A DNA stretch of 64,000 nucleotides, from the NCBI RefSeq assembly GCF_014217625.1, contig NZ_CP043641.1, positions 558,001-622,000 of the forward strand. The letters run 5' to 3'. The stretch is from Leifsonia shinshuensis. Its GTDB lineage: Bacteria; Actinomycetota; Actinomycetes; Actinomycetales; Microbacteriaceae. The position numbers and the translations under genes were made by a program. Positions 18,387 to 30,224 of the stretch are shown in pieces. The notes under the pieces were generated by a model. The model saw only the letters and a program-made list of their open reading frames with translations. It did no database searches and was not told where the DNA came from. How positions within the stretch are numbered: position 1 is the first letter of the stretch; each line of letters opens with the position of its first letter.

Positions 18387-19232
18387 TCAGGCGAGCCGTC
18401 GTGCGAGCTCGACCAGCGTCTCCGTGGTCCCGCCGTCCAGCTTAACGGTGGCCCGCGCGTCGCCCTTGGTCTCCCCCCGGTTGACGATGACGATCGGGAG
18501 GCGCTTGCGACGCGCCTCCTCCAGGAGCCGGATGCCGGAGTTGACCACGAGCGACGAGCCGGCGATGACGAGCGCGTCGGCCGCGCGCACCAGCGAGCTG
18601 GCCTCCCGGTACTTCTCGGCAGGGATGAACTCGCCGAAGAACACCACGTCGGGCTTCAGATGGCCGCCGCAGACGGTGCAGTCCGGCACGACGAAGGCGT
18701 CGACGTCGGTCACGATCGCGTCGCCGTCCGGCGCGATCTCCACGGCGCCCTCGGTCTCCAGCCACGGGTTCGCCTCGTCGATGCGCGCGGTGATCGCCTC
18801 GCGCGCGAAGATCTGCCCGCAGACCAGGCAGAGGACGCGGTCCATCGCGCCGTGCAGGTCCACCACGCGGCGGCTGCCGGCCTGCTTGTGGAGGCCGTCC
18901 ACGTTCTGGGTGATGACGCCGTTCGCCGCGCCCGCGGCCTCCAGTGCGGCGAGCGCCCGGTGGCCGTCGTTCGGGTGGGCCGCGGCGAACCGGCGGTAGC
19001 CGAGGTGGCTGCCCGCCCAATAGCGCCTGCGGTAGCGGTCGTCGGACAGGAACTGCTGGAAGGTCATCGGCGTGCGCTTCGGAGCGCCCTCGCCGCGATA
19101 GTCCGGGATGCCGGAGTCGGTCGACACGCCGGCGCCGGTGAGCACCGCGAAGGTGCGCCCGGCGAGCAGCCCCTCGACCTCGTCGATGCCGCGCGAGAGC
19201 TCGGGTGAGAGCTCGGTCTCCAGCGTGGTCAC
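18387..19232 (-). CDS. Sir2 family NAD-dependent protein deacetylase
   Basis: A sirtuin of 281 residues that removes acyl groups from lysines using NAD+. Visible motifs are GAGVSTDSGIPDYRG (NAD site), TQNVDGLH, the catalytic His in DLHGAMD, two zinc Cys pairs (CLVC and CTVC), FFGEFIP and GSSLVVNSG. A GTG six bases upstream (at 19238) is possible, but the start at 19232 is preferred because GGGAGG then sits five to six bases before it. It lies upstream of the histidine phosphatase gene and is divergent from the rRNA methyltransferase gene. Target proteins are unknown. Confidence 0.92.
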   Translation of the reverse strand: MTTLETELSPELSRGIDEVEGLLAGRTFAVLTGAGVSTDSGIPDYRGEGAPKRTPMTFQQFLSDDRYRRRYWAGSHLGYRRFAAAHPNDGHRALAALEAAGAANGVITQNVDGLHKQAGSRRVVDLHGAMDRVLCLVCGQIFAREAITARIDEANPWLETEGAVEIAPDGDAIVTDVDAFVVPDCTVCGGHLKPDVVFFGEFIPAEKYREASSLVRAADALVIAGSSLVVNSGIRLLEEARRKRLPIVIVNRGETKGDARATVKLDGGTTETLVELARRLA

Positions 19233-19313
19233 AGGCACCTCCCGGTCGGTCCTTCCGGAAGTCTAAACCGGCCGCTTTTCGAGTTTGTTTCCGGCTACTG
19301 GCAATCTGGACGG

Positions 19314-20129
19314 GTGCAGATCCAACGCGTGACCGACCTGACCGCCGACGGCCTCGCCGACTACTCCCGTCTCACCGACGTCGCGCTGCGGCGGGTGAGC
19401 GAGCCGGAGGGCGGCCTCTACATCGCGGAGTCGACCAAGGTCATCACGCGCGCACTCGCGGCGGGCCACCGCCCGCGGTCGGTGCTGCTGCAGGAGCAGT
19501 GGCTGGACGACGTGGCCCCGCTGCTGGACGCGTACCCGGATGTCCCGGTCTACGTGGGCGAGCCGGCGCTGCTGGAGCAGCTCACCGGGTACCACCTGCA
19601 CCGCGGCGCGCTCGCGGCGATGCACCGGCCGGTCCTGCCGGACCCGCGTGTGCTGCTCGAGGGCGCTCGCCGGGTGGTGGTGCTGGAGGACATCGTCGAC
19701 CACACGAATGTCGGGGCGATCTTCCGCAGCGTCGCCGGCCTCGGAGCCGATGCCGTGCTGGTCAGCCCGCGCTGCGCCGACCCGCTCTACCGGCGCAGCG
19801 TGCGGGTGAGCATGGGCACCGTCCTCCAGGTGCCGTGGACGCGCATCCCGGAGTGGGACGAGGCCGCGCCGCTGCTGCACGAGGCGGGCTTCGAGATCGC
19901 GGCCCTGGCGCTCGCGGACGACGCGGTCGGGCTGGACGCGTACGCCGCCCGGGCGCCGGAGCGTGCGGCGCTGGTGTTCGGGTCGGAGGGCGACGGGCTC
20001 AGCAGGCGGGCGCTGGCGGCGGCGGACACGGTGGTGACCATCCCGATGCTGCACGGGGTGGACTCGCTGAACGTGGCGTCCGCGAGCGCGGTGGTGCTGT
20101 GGGCGATGCGGGTGGAGGCGCGGGGGTGA
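19314..20129 (+). CDS. TrmH/SpoU family RNA 2'-O-methyltransferase
   Basis: A 271-residue SPOUT-class methyltransferase. The three SpoU motifs are present: motif 1 DHTNVGAIFRS, motif 2 ALVFGSEGDGLS, and motif 3 IPMLHGVDSLNVASAS near the C-terminus, which form the knotted S-adenosylmethionine site. The N-terminal 110 residues form the substrate-binding domain typical of rRNA-type members. The GTG start follows a CAATCT hexamer by six bases with no ribosome binding site. Whether rRNA or tRNA is the target cannot be decided. Confidence 0.9.
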   Translation: MQIQRVTDLTADGLADYSRLTDVALRRVSEPEGGLYIAESTKVITRALAAGHRPRSVLLQEQWLDDVAPLLDAYPDVPVYVGEPALLEQLTGYHLHRGALAAMHRPVLPDPRVLLEGARRVVVLEDIVDHTNVGAIFRSVAGLGADAVLVSPRCADPLYRRSVRVSMGTVLQVPWTRIPEWDEAAPLLHEAGFEIAALALADDAVGLDAYAARAPERAALVFGSEGDGLSRRALAAADTVVTIPMLHGVDSLNVASASAVVLWAMRVEARG

Positions 20130-20181
20130 TCGTCTGGGGTCGCGCTGGCGCGTTCTCAGCGGATGCCTCAGTGCGTCCCCC

Positions 20182-20193
20182 TAGAATCCGAAG
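20182..20193 (+). promoter_or_regulatory. -10 element of carboxypeptidase gene, probable leaderless start
   Basis: TAGAAT lies six bases before the GTG, without a ribosome binding site. Confidence 0.5.
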
Positions 20194-21453
20194 GTGCCTC
20201 AGCAAGTCCTCGCCGATCCGCCGCGCCGTCTGAACCGCAAGCAGGTGTACCGCCGCCGGCGCATCGTCGTCTTCGGCGTCGGGGGCGTGCTCCTGGTCGC
20301 GCTGCTCTACGTGTTCGGGTCGATCATCACGCCGGTCCCGGCCACCGCCGCCGTCACCCAGCACGAGAAGTCGCTCACCCAGGCCGCCGCGCAGCTCAAC
20401 TGGCCGGGCTACGGGTCCGCCGCGATCACCGCGCCGGACTATCCCGGGGCGACCGAGTACCACGGCAGCGACGCGAGCATGCCCATCGCGAGCATGACGA
20501 AGACGATCACGGCGCTCGTCGTCCTCCAGGCCAAGCCGCTCGACGCGAACGCGGACGGCCCCAGCATCTCCTTCACGCAGAAGGACGTCGACATCTGGAA
20601 CCAGGTCATCGCCGCGGGCGGCTCGTGGGCCCCGGTGCAGGCGGGCACGTCGATGACGGAGAAGCAGGCGCTCACCGCGATGCTGCTGCCGTCGGCCAAC
20701 AACTACGCCATCTCGCTGGCGAACTGGGCGTACGGCTCCACCTCCGCCTACATCAAGGCGGCCAACGGCTGGCTCGCGTCGAAGGGCTTCAGCGGCACGA
20801 AGGTGGTCACCCCGGACGGCCTCGACCCGGGGAACGTGAGCACCACGAAGGACCTGATCGGGATCGGCAAGCTCGTGCTGGCCTCGCCCGCGCTCTCCGC
20901 GATCGTTTCGCAGAAGTCGGCGACACTGCCCGGCGCCGGCGCACAGGACAACACCAACTCGCTGCTCGGCGTGGACGGCGTGGACGGCATCAAGACCGGC
21001 AACACCGACGAGGCGGGATTCTGCCTCCTCTTCTCGGCCGAGGTGCCGGTCGGCAAGGAGAAAGTGCGCGTGCTCGGCGTCGTGCTGGGCGCCGCCGACC
21101 ACGACACCCTGTGGGCGGGAGTGAGCGGGCTGCTCACCAGTATGCAGTCCGGCTTCCACGAGGTGTCCGCCGCGACGACCGGCCAGGTCTTCGGCTCGTA
21201 CACGACGCCGTGGGGCGCGGCTTCCAACCTCGTTGCGACGACCGGCCAGAGCTTCGTCGTCTGGTCGGACACCCCGGTCACGGTCGACCTGACCACCCGC
21301 CCGATCCAGTCCGGGTTCAAGGGCGATCTCGTCGGGCGCGTGACGTTCACGATCAACGGGTCGGCGAAGACGGTGGACCTGGCGTTGGCGAAGGACGTGC
21401 CGGACCCGGGCTTCGGCTGGCGGCTGGCGCATCCCGGGGGACTGGGGACGTAA
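20194..21453 (+). CDS. D-alanyl-D-alanine carboxypeptidase (peptidase S11)
   Basis: A 419-residue penicillin-binding-type enzyme acting outside the membrane on peptidoglycan stem peptides. The order is a basic N-terminus (to about 24), one membrane segment at 25-46, then a serine beta-lactamase fold with SMTK (Ser100, Lys103), the SAN triad (PSANNYA) and KTG in DGIKTGNTDEAG. The C-terminal 110 residues are a small beta domain like the S11 second domain. It is probably membrane anchored by the uncleaved N-terminal helix. It lies 64 bases after the methyltransferase gene with its own promoter-like hexamer. Confidence 0.92.
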   Translation: MPQQVLADPPRRLNRKQVYRRRRIVVFGVGGVLLVALLYVFGSIITPVPATAAVTQHEKSLTQAAAQLNWPGYGSAAITAPDYPGATEYHGSDASMPIASMTKTITALVVLQAKPLDANADGPSISFTQKDVDIWNQVIAAGGSWAPVQAGTSMTEKQALTAMLLPSANNYAISLANWAYGSTSAYIKAANGWLASKGFSGTKVVTPDGLDPGNVSTTKDLIGIGKLVLASPALSAIVSQKSATLPGAGAQDNTNSLLGVDGVDGIKTGNTDEAGFCLLFSAEVPVGKEKVRVLGVVLGAADHDTLWAGVSGLLTSMQSGFHEVSAATTGQVFGSYTTPWGAASNLVATTGQSFVVWSDTPVTVDLTTRPIQSGFKGDLVGRVTFTINGSAKTVDLALAKDVPDPGFGWRLAHPGGLGT

Positions 21454-21623
21454 CGCGTCGCCGTCGTCCTGCGTTTGGCGGGGCGACGGGTGAGCGTCGG
21501 GGTGAGGTGCGTGTCCCCGATCCGGCGCGTCGCCTGGCGGCCGGGTTCGCGGCGGCGGGGCGGGGCCAGACGTCCGCTTAGCGTGTTGTGGTTCACCCAC
21601 ATCCCGCTGAGGCCCCACATCAC

Positions 21624-23881
21624 ATGACGTCTGACACCCAGCCCCTCACGCGCGCCGAAGCCCGTGGCCGTCGCTCCGCTTCGACCGCTTCCTCGGCGTC
21701 CTCCTCGAAGCCCCGCTCCGCGGCCCTGCCGACGGCGAAGCGCCTCGATCTGCAGGGGCTGCGTGCGCTGGCGGTCGGGCTGGTGGTGCTGAACCACGCG
21801 TTCGAGTGGCCGGCCGGTGGTTTCGTCGGGGTGGACATCTTCTTCGTGATCTCGGGGTTCCTGATGACCTCGTTGCTCTACCGGGAGTACGAGCGCGCGG
21901 GCACGATCCGGTTCCTGGCGTTCTACCGGCGGCGCATCCGCCGGCTGATCCCGGCGTCTGCGACGGTGATCTTCGTGACGCTCGCGGGCGGGTTCGCGCT
22001 GTTCGGGTCGGGGCGGTTCCTGTCGACGGTGTGGGACGGCCTCGCGGCGTTGTTCTTCGTGTCGAACTGGCGCTTCGCCGCGGTGTCGACGGACTACTTC
22101 GCGCAGGGGGCGCAGACGTCGCCGCTGCAGCACTACTGGTCGCTGAGCCTGGAGGAGCAGTACTACCTGGTGTGGCCGGTCGCGGTCCTGGTGCTGGGGC
22201 TGCTGGTGGCCGGCCTCCGGGGTCCGCGTGTCACCGCGGCACTCCTGTCGCTGGTGATCACCGTCGGCCTGTTCTTCGTCTCGCTGCAGCTCACCATCGC
22301 GGACAGCGGCACCGCGTACTTCATCACTCCGGCCCGGTTGTGGGAGCTCGCGGTCGGCTCCACGATCGCGTTCTGCATGCCGTTGTTCGGCCGGCTCCCG
22401 GCGGTGTGGCGGCCTGCGATCATGCTGGCCTCGCTGGCGGGCATGATCACGGCGGCCGTGATCACCCCGCCGGGCGAGGGCTTCCCGGCGCCGTGGGCGC
22501 TGGTCGCGGTCCTCAGCACCGCGATGTTCATCGCGTTCCCGTGGCAGCCCGCACGCGGGTGGCTGAATCCGCTCGCCAACCCGGTGCTCTCGCACGTCGG
22601 CGACATCTCGTACTCGCTGTACCTGTGGCACTTCCCGGCGCTGATCCTCATCACGGAGGCGTTCCGCGGGCTGCCGGGGGACAAGACGCCGATCCCGGCC
22701 GTCGTGTCGATCGCGGTCGCGATCCTCCTGTCCGAGCTGTCGTACCGGTATGTCGAGGAGGCGGTGCGGAAGTCGAGGTGGCTGGAGCCGAAGAAGAAGC
22801 GACGCAGGGCTCAGGGCTCGAGGGTGAAGGCCGTTGCCCTCGGAGCGGTGGCGACCGTCACCGCCGCGATCCTGGTGCTCGCGTTCACGGTCGATCAGCG
22901 GGGCAAGAATCCCGAGGTCGCGGCGGAGAAGACGGCGCCTCCCGCCGCGGGGAACGTGCTCGAGGGGGCGATGGATCGCTCCGCCCTCGACTCGCTCTCT
23001 GCCGATATCAAGACAGCGCTCGGCGAGAAGAGCTGGCCGGAACTCGATCCGAGCATGGACAGCATCATCGCCGAGTACAAAGGCGATCCGACGACCAGCG
23101 CCTGCGCCGGTTCGAAATACCCGGGCATGGACACGTGCACCTGGGGCGAGCCGGGCGCGCCGATCTCGATGGCGATCGTGGGGGTTCCACCTCGGTCGCC
23201 TACGTGGAGATGTTCCGGGCCCTGGTCGACTCGTCGGGCGGTCAGCTCAGGTTCACCGCCCTGGGAATGTACAGCTGCCCCTTCGTCGACATCCGGACCA
23301 GCAGTGCGGATCCAGGACTCCAGAATGCGTGTCCCGATCGCAAGCAGCTCGAGATCGCCAACATCAACGAACTGAAGCCCGACCTGCTCTTCGTCACGAA
23401 TGCCCCCAATGACTACAAGAACGTCGACACAGGCAAAGTGATCACCGCGTCGGAGTATCAGGCCGGCCTCACCCGGACACTGGAGCAGGTCGCTCCCGCG
23501 GTGGGAAAGATCCTGACCCTCGCGGCGCCCCCGGCGGACAAGGACGTGCGGGAGTGCTATTCACCACGAACATCTCCGGCCGACTGCGTCTCGACCGTCC
23601 CGGCGCGCTGGAAGGCGTTCGGCTCGGCCGATGCGAAGGTGGTCGCTTCCTTGGATGGTGTTCACATCGACAGCCGGCCGCTCTTCTGCGTCTCGGATCG
23701 ATGCCCGGCATTCGTCGCGAGCATCCCCGTGAAGGTGGACACCACCCACATCACCCGCGAATACGGCCGTCACATCTATCCGGCCCTGGTCGCGCTCCTG
23801 GCCGAGAACGGCGTCAGCCTCACGCCCCAGGCAGAGGCGGACTCCCCTCAGTCTGAGGCGGTCGACTCCGGCGGCTCGTGA
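21624..23881 (+). pseudogene. Acyltransferase-3/SGNH fusion (OafA/YrhL type), one-base frameshift
   Basis: A membrane O-acyltransferase of about 750 residues if intact, of the kind that acetylates cell-surface polysaccharides. The N-terminal part has the acyltransferase-3 start RLDLQGLRALAVGLVVLNHA, GGFVGVDIFFVISGFLMT, RRRIRRLIPA, HYWSLSLEEQYYLVWP and about ten membrane segments. The C-terminal part is an SGNH domain. Frame 1 (from the ATG at 21624) is broken at 23184/23185, where GTG GGG G-TT CC should read GGG GAT TCC. One missing A destroys the Gly-Asp-Ser block I. After this the reading continues cleanly in the next frame (STSVAYVEMFRALV) to 23881. It is either a recent pseudogene, a phase-variable gene or a sequencing error. 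Confidence 0.85.
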
Positions 23882-23894
23882 TCGCCGGACGACG

Positions 23895-24692
23895 TCACTC
23901 CTCCCCATCCACCTCGATCAAGAACGGCCCCGCCTGCGGCCGCTTCGGCAGCACATGGTCCCCCGACGACTGGTGGCGGATCCGGCGCAGCACCCACGGC
24001 ACCAGGTACTCCCGCGCCCAGGAGAGGTCCTCCGCGCGGGCCTGGCGCCAGGTGCGCACCGGCAGGGGCTCGGGCGAGAGCGGCTGGAGGTCGTTGTCGA
24101 CGTTGAGGGCCGACAGCACCATCCGGGCGACGGTGTGGTGACCGAGGGGCGCCAGGTGGAGGCGGTCCGGGGCCCACATCCGGACGTCCTGGATCTCGGT
24201 CAGCGACCACTGGTCGGCCACGATCGCGTCGTACTTGGCCGCGACCGCGCGGACGTTCTCGTTGTAGATCGCGACCTTGCCGCGGATGCCGCGGAAGACG
24301 GGGGAGAAGCCCACGTCCACGCCCGTGAAGACCACCACGGTGGCGCCGTCGGCGCTCAAGCGGCCGACGGCCTCGTCCAGCAGGGCGGCGATCAGGTCGG
24401 GGTCGGTGCCGGGGCGGATGACGTCGTTGCCGCCGGCGGAGATCGTGATGAGGTCGGGGCGGAGGGCGACAGCCGGCTCCACCTGCTCGTCCAGGATCTG
24501 CTTGATCAGCTTGCCGCGGACGGCCAGGTTCGCGTAGGCGAAGTCGTCCGTCTTGCTGCTCAGCACCTCCGCCACGCGGTCGGCCCAGCCGCGGTGGCCG
24601 CCCGGGCTGAGCGGCTCCGGGTCGCCGATGCCCTCGGTGAACGAGTCGCCGAGCGCGACGTAGCGGGACCACGGATGCTGAGCTTCGACCAT
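23895..24692 (-). CDS. SGNH/GDSL hydrolase family protein
   Basis: A 265-residue GDSL-type esterase/lipase. Block I is YVALGDSFTEGIGD with the catalytic Ser, block III is SAGGNDVIRPG with the oxyanion Asn, and block V is WAPDRLHLAPLGHH with Asp and His. It has no signal peptide, so it is probably cytosolic. The Met at 24692 is preferred; two further in-frame starts 15 and 30 bases upstream add only a short Gly-rich tail. CAGAAT lies six bases before this ATG. It converges on the acyltransferase gene with a 13-base gap. The substrate is unknown. Confidence 0.88.
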   Translation of the reverse strand: MVEAQHPWSRYVALGDSFTEGIGDPEPLSPGGHRGWADRVAEVLSSKTDDFAYANLAVRGKLIKQILDEQVEPAVALRPDLITISAGGNDVIRPGTDPDLIAALLDEAVGRLSADGATVVVFTGVDVGFSPVFRGIRGKVAIYNENVRAVAAKYDAIVADQWSLTEIQDVRMWAPDRLHLAPLGHHTVARMVLSALNVDNDLQPLSPEPLPVRTWRQARAEDLSWAREYLVPWVLRRIRHQSSGDHVLPKRPQAGPFLIEVDGEE

Positions 24693-24745
24693 CCCACCAT
24701 TCTGCATCCCGCCGGGGCCCACCCACGATTGTCAGGCGGCTCCGG

Positions 24746-24759
24746 TAGATTCGATCCAA
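24746..24759 (+). promoter_or_regulatory. -10 element of helicase gene, probable leaderless start
   Basis: TAGATT is followed by eight bases and the GTG start. There is no ribosome binding site. Confidence 0.5.
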
Positions 24760-26634
24760 GTGGAGACGAACGCAGCAGCCTTGCCCGATGAGCCCGGGAG
24801 GGGCGCCGGCGTACCCGCGGACGTCGCAGAAGACGACACCGCGGACGAGCTCTCCGCAGGCTCCCGGGCGGGCAGTTTCGCCGCCGAGCACCTCTCGCCG
24901 TCGTTCCCCGAGCGGGCCGCCTGGGGCACCGCCGGCAAGCTCCGCGCCTGGCAGGCGGAGGCGCTCGACGCCTACTTCGTCAACGAACCGCGCGACTTCC
25001 TCGCGGCCGCGACGCCCGGCGCCGGCAAGACCACGTTCGCGCTGCGGCTCGCGACCGAGCTGCTGTCCCGGCGCGTGATCGAGCGCGTCACGGTCGTCGC
25101 GCCGACCGAGCACCTCAAGCGGCAATGGGCAGAGGCCGCGGCCAGGGTCGGCCTCCACCTCGACCCCGACTTCCGCAACGCGGACGGCCGGTACGCGCGG
25201 CACTACAAAGGCGCGGCGGTCACCTACGCGCAGGTGGCGATGCGGCCGAGCCTCCACAAGGACATCACCGAGTCGTACCGCACGCTCGTCATCCTGGACG
25301 AGGTGCACCACGGCGGCGACGCGCTCAGCTGGGGCGACGGCATCCGGGACGCGTTCGAGCGCGCCACCCGGCGGCTGTCGCTGACCGGGACGCCGTTCCG
25401 GTCGGACACCGCGCCGATCCCGTTCGTCTCCTACCTTCCCGACCGGCAGGGCATCCGCACGTCGGTCACCGACTACAACTACGGCTACGGCCGTGCCCTC
25501 AGCGACGGCGTCGTCCGCCCGGTGATCTTCATGGTCTACGCCGGGCACATGCGCTGGCGCACCAAGACCGGCGATGAGATGGAGGCCCGGCTCGGCGAGG
25601 GCAACACCAAGGACATCACGTCGCAGGCCTGGCGCACCGCCCTCGACCCGCGCGGCGAATGGATCCCGGCCGTGCTGAGCGCCGCCGACCGCCGGCTCAC
25701 CGAAGTGCGCAACTCCATCCCGGACGCCGGCGGCCTCGTGATCGCGACCGACCACTACGCGGCGCGCGCCTACGCCGACCTGCTGCAGCAGATCAGCGGG
25801 GAGCCGGTCACCGTGGTGCTCTCGGACGAGAAGGAGGCCAGCGATCGGATCGCGGACTTCTCCGCGGGCGACTCGCGCTGGATGGTCGCCGTCCGGATGG
25901 TGTCGGAGGGCGTCGACGTGCCGCGGCTGGCGGTCGGCGTGTACGCGACCAGCGCCTCCACTCCGCTGTTCTTCGCGCAGGCGATCGGTCGCTTCGTGCG
26001 CGCGCGCCGCCGCGGCGAGACGGCGTCGGTGTTCCTGCCGAACGTGCCGACCCTGATGGCGCTCGCGAGCGCGCTGGAGCTGGAGCGCGACCACGCGCTC
26101 GACCGGCCGTCGGAGGAGGGCGGCGAGGGCGACCTCTGGAACCCGGAGGACGCCCTGGTCGCGGAGGCGAACAAAGAGGGCAGGGCGTCGGAGGCGCTGA
26201 CCGAGCTGTTCGCGTTCGAGGCGCTCGGGTCGGAGGCCAACTTCGACCGCGTCGTCTACGACGGGCGCGAGTTCGGCGGCTTCGCGGTGCCGGGCACGGA
26301 CGAGGAGCTCGACTTCATCGGCCTCCCGGGCATCCTGGAGCCCGAGCAGGTGCACGACCTCCTGATGCAGCGCCAGCAGCGCCAGGCGCGGCGGCACTCC
26401 GCCCGACCAGCCGCCGCCGACGGGCACCCGCCCGCGCCGCTGCACCGCACGCTCAAGGAGCAGCGGCAGCTCCTCAACAGCCTGGTGGGCCTCTACTCGA
26501 AGAACTCGGGGGAGCCGCACGGCCTCATCCACGCCGAGCTCCGCCGCGTGTGCGGAGGGCCCGCTGTGGCGCAGGCGAGCGTGTCGCAACTCCAAGCCCG
26601 CATCGAGTGGCTGCGGAAGCGGATCGGCCGGTAG
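24760..26634 (+). CDS. DEAD/DEAH box (superfamily 2) helicase
   Basis: A 624-residue SF2 helicase. After an acidic 60-residue N-terminus the RecA1 domain has the Q-like region LRAWQAEALDAYF, motif I ATPGAGKTT near 84-92, VVAPTEHLKRQW (Ia), motif II DEVHH, and motif III LSLTGTPFRSD. The RecA2 domain has a VRMVSEGVDVPRL segment and motif VI QAIGRFVRARRRGE. The C-terminal 150 residues are a charged, probably helical region unique to this actinobacterial group. It resembles type I/III restriction-type or XPB-like ATPases but has no nuclease domain or methyltransferase partner nearby. The nucleic-acid target is unknown. Confidence 0.9.
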   Translation: METNAAALPDEPGRGAGVPADVAEDDTADELSAGSRAGSFAAEHLSPSFPERAAWGTAGKLRAWQAEALDAYFVNEPRDFLAAATPGAGKTTFALRLATELLSRRVIERVTVVAPTEHLKRQWAEAAARVGLHLDPDFRNADGRYARHYKGAAVTYAQVAMRPSLHKDITESYRTLVILDEVHHGGDALSWGDGIRDAFERATRRLSLTGTPFRSDTAPIPFVSYLPDRQGIRTSVTDYNYGYGRALSDGVVRPVIFMVYAGHMRWRTKTGDEMEARLGEGNTKDITSQAWRTALDPRGEWIPAVLSAADRRLTEVRNSIPDAGGLVIATDHYAARAYADLLQQISGEPVTVVLSDEKEASDRIADFSAGDSRWMVAVRMVSEGVDVPRLAVGVYATSASTPLFFAQAIGRFVRARRRGETASVFLPNVPTLMALASALELERDHALDRPSEEGGEGDLWNPEDALVAEANKEGRASEALTELFAFEALGSEANFDRVVYDGREFGGFAVPGTDEELDFIGLPGILEPEQVHDLLMQRQQRQARRHSARPAAADGHPPAPLHRTLKEQRQLLNSLVGLYSKNSGEPHGLIHAELRRVCGGPAVAQASVSQLQARIEWLRKRIGR

Positions 26635-26637
26635 CGG

Positions 26638-28640
<2,003 letters not shown>

Positions 28641-28679
28641 GTTCGGCTGCGCTTGCTGGAAACCTGGCCGCCGCCTTCC

Positions 28680-28691
28680 TAGGCTGACGCT
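28680..28691 (+). promoter_or_regulatory. -10 element of VIT-family gene, probable leaderless start
   Basis: TAGGCT is followed by six bases and the ATG, with no ribosome binding site. Confidence 0.55.
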
Positions 28692-29414
28692 ATGACCGCG
28701 GAGACCGTGAACGGACGACACCCCGACGAACCGCATCGCGAAGGCATCGCGCAGCGGCTGAACTGGCTGAGGGCCGGCGTGCTCGGCGCCAACGACGGCA
28801 TCGTTTCGGTCGCGGCGGTCGTGGTCGGCGTCGCGGGGGCGACTCCCGCCGTCCCCGCCATCCTGACGGCCGGCCTCGCCGCGCTGGTCGGCGGCGCGAT
28901 CTCGATGGCGCTCGGCGAGTACGTGTCGGTGAGTAGCCAGCGCGACAGCGAGCACGCGCTCATCGCGAAGGAGCGGCGCGAGCTGGCCGAGATGCCCGAG
29001 GAGGAGCTGGCCGAGCTGACCGGCCTCTACGAGGCGAAGGGGCTGAAGCCGGAGACCGCGCGGCAGGTGGCGATCGAGCTGACCGAGCACGACGCGTTGG
29101 CGGCGCACCTCTCCGCCGAGCTCGGCATCGACCAGGACGACGTCGTCAGCCCGTGGCACGCCGCGATCGCGTCGGCCATCTCGTTCACGATCGGCGGCAT
29201 CCTGCCGCTGCTGACCATCCTGACGCCGCCGGGCATCCGCATCCCGCTGACCTTCGTGATCGTGCTGATCGCGCTGGCGGCCACCGGGTACGTCGCGGCG
29301 TGGATCGGCGGCGCCTCCCGAGGCAAGGCGATGCTGCGCGTGGTCATCGGCGGCGCGCTGGCGCTGGCGGCGACGTTCGCCATCGGCGCGCTGCTCGGAA
29401 CGACGGTCGGCTGA
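28692..29414 (+). CDS. VIT1/CCC1 family iron/manganese transporter
   Basis: A 240-residue membrane protein of the VIT1/CCC1 family, which exchanges Fe2+ or Mn2+ for protons. The first helix has the signature LRAGVLGANDGIVSVAAVVVGVAGA, followed by GGAISMALGEYVSVSSQRDSE. A cytosolic helical hairpin rich in Glu (EERRELAEMPEEELAEL-like region at about 95-115) supplies metal ligands in the plant VIT1. Three more helices follow. It probably exports metal from the cytosol. AMP nucleosidase begins 26 bases later on the same strand, with no obvious functional link. Confidence 0.9.
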   Translation: MTAETVNGRHPDEPHREGIAQRLNWLRAGVLGANDGIVSVAAVVVGVAGATPAVPAILTAGLAALVGGAISMALGEYVSVSSQRDSEHALIAKERRELAEMPEEELAELTGLYEAKGLKPETARQVAIELTEHDALAAHLSAELGIDQDDVVSPWHAAIASAISFTIGGILPLLTILTPPGIRIPLTFVIVLIALAATGYVAAWIGGASRGKAMLRVVIGGALALAATFAIGALLGTTVG

Positions 29415-29440
29415 GCCGCTGCGGCGGGAACGGGGGAGCG

Positions 29441-30217
29441 ATGAAGGAGAAGCAGGAGATCGTTCGGGACTGGCTGCCCCGTTACACCGGGACGCCGCTG
29501 GAGGAGTTCGGGGAGCACATCCTGCTCACCAACTTCGGCGACTACGTCTACCGGTTCGCGGAGTGGTACGGCGGCGAGGTGCGCGGCACCGACCGCTCGA
29601 TGCCGAACGCGACCGCCGACGGGATCACGATGATCAACTTCGGGATGGGCAGCCCGAACGCGGCGACGATCATGGACCTGCTGAGCGCGGTGAGCCCGAA
29701 GGCGGCGCTCTTCCTCGGCAAGTGCGGAGGGGTCAAGAAGAAGAACCAGCTCGGCGACCTGGTGCTGCCGATCGCGGCGATCCGCGGCGAGGGCACGTCG
29801 AACGACTACCTGCCGCCGGAGGTCCCTGCGCTGCCCGCGTTCCAGCTCCAGCGCGGTGTCTCCACGACCATCCGCGACTTCGGGCATGACTACTGGACCG
29901 GCACGGTCTACACGACGAACCGGCGGGTGTGGGAGCACGACGACACCTTCAAGACGTACCTGCGGCAGACCAGGTGCATGGCGGTGGACATGGAGACCGC
30001 GACGATCTTCGCGGCCGGGTTCGCCAACCACATTCCGGCCGGCGCGCTGCTGCTGGTGTCGGACCAGCCGATGATCCCGGAGGGCGTCAAGACCGCCGAG
30101 AGCGACCGCGGCGTGACTGCGCAGTTCGTGGAGCGGCACATCCGGATCGGCGTGGAGGCGCTCCGGCTGGTGCGCCGCAACGGCCGCAGCGTGCGGCACC
30201 TGCGTTTCGAGGACTGA
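29441..30217 (+). CDS. AMP nucleosidase (short form)
   Basis: A 258-residue nucleoside phosphorylase-superfamily enzyme resembling the catalytic half of AMP nucleosidase (Amn), which splits AMP to adenine and ribose-5-phosphate. Visible are ILLTNFGDYVYRFAEWYG, GMGSPNAATIMDLL, LGKCGGVKKKNQLGDLVLP and AVDMETATIFAAGF, in which the Glu-Met-Glu-type purine pocket (DMETA) is intact. The length matches the short AMN-like family and lacks the N-terminal domain of E. coli Amn. GGGGGAG precedes the ATG. It ends at a palindromic repeat shared with the treS 3' side. Confidence 0.88.
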   Translation: MKEKQEIVRDWLPRYTGTPLEEFGEHILLTNFGDYVYRFAEWYGGEVRGTDRSMPNATADGITMINFGMGSPNAATIMDLLSAVSPKAALFLGKCGGVKKKNQLGDLVLPIAAIRGEGTSNDYLPPEVPALPAFQLQRGVSTTIRDFGHDYWTGTVYTTNRRVWEHDDTFKTYLRQTRCMAVDMETATIFAAGFANHIPAGALLLVSDQPMIPEGVKTAESDRGVTAQFVERHIRIGVEALRLVRRNGRSVRHLRFED

Positions 30218-30224
30218 CGTTCCG

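Noticed and set aside
21806..23881. Acyltransferase locus read as two separate genes
   Set aside because: The second frame before 23185 is nonsense composition and there is no start with a ribosome binding site near the break. The two halves join exactly at a known motif, so one frameshifted gene fits better.
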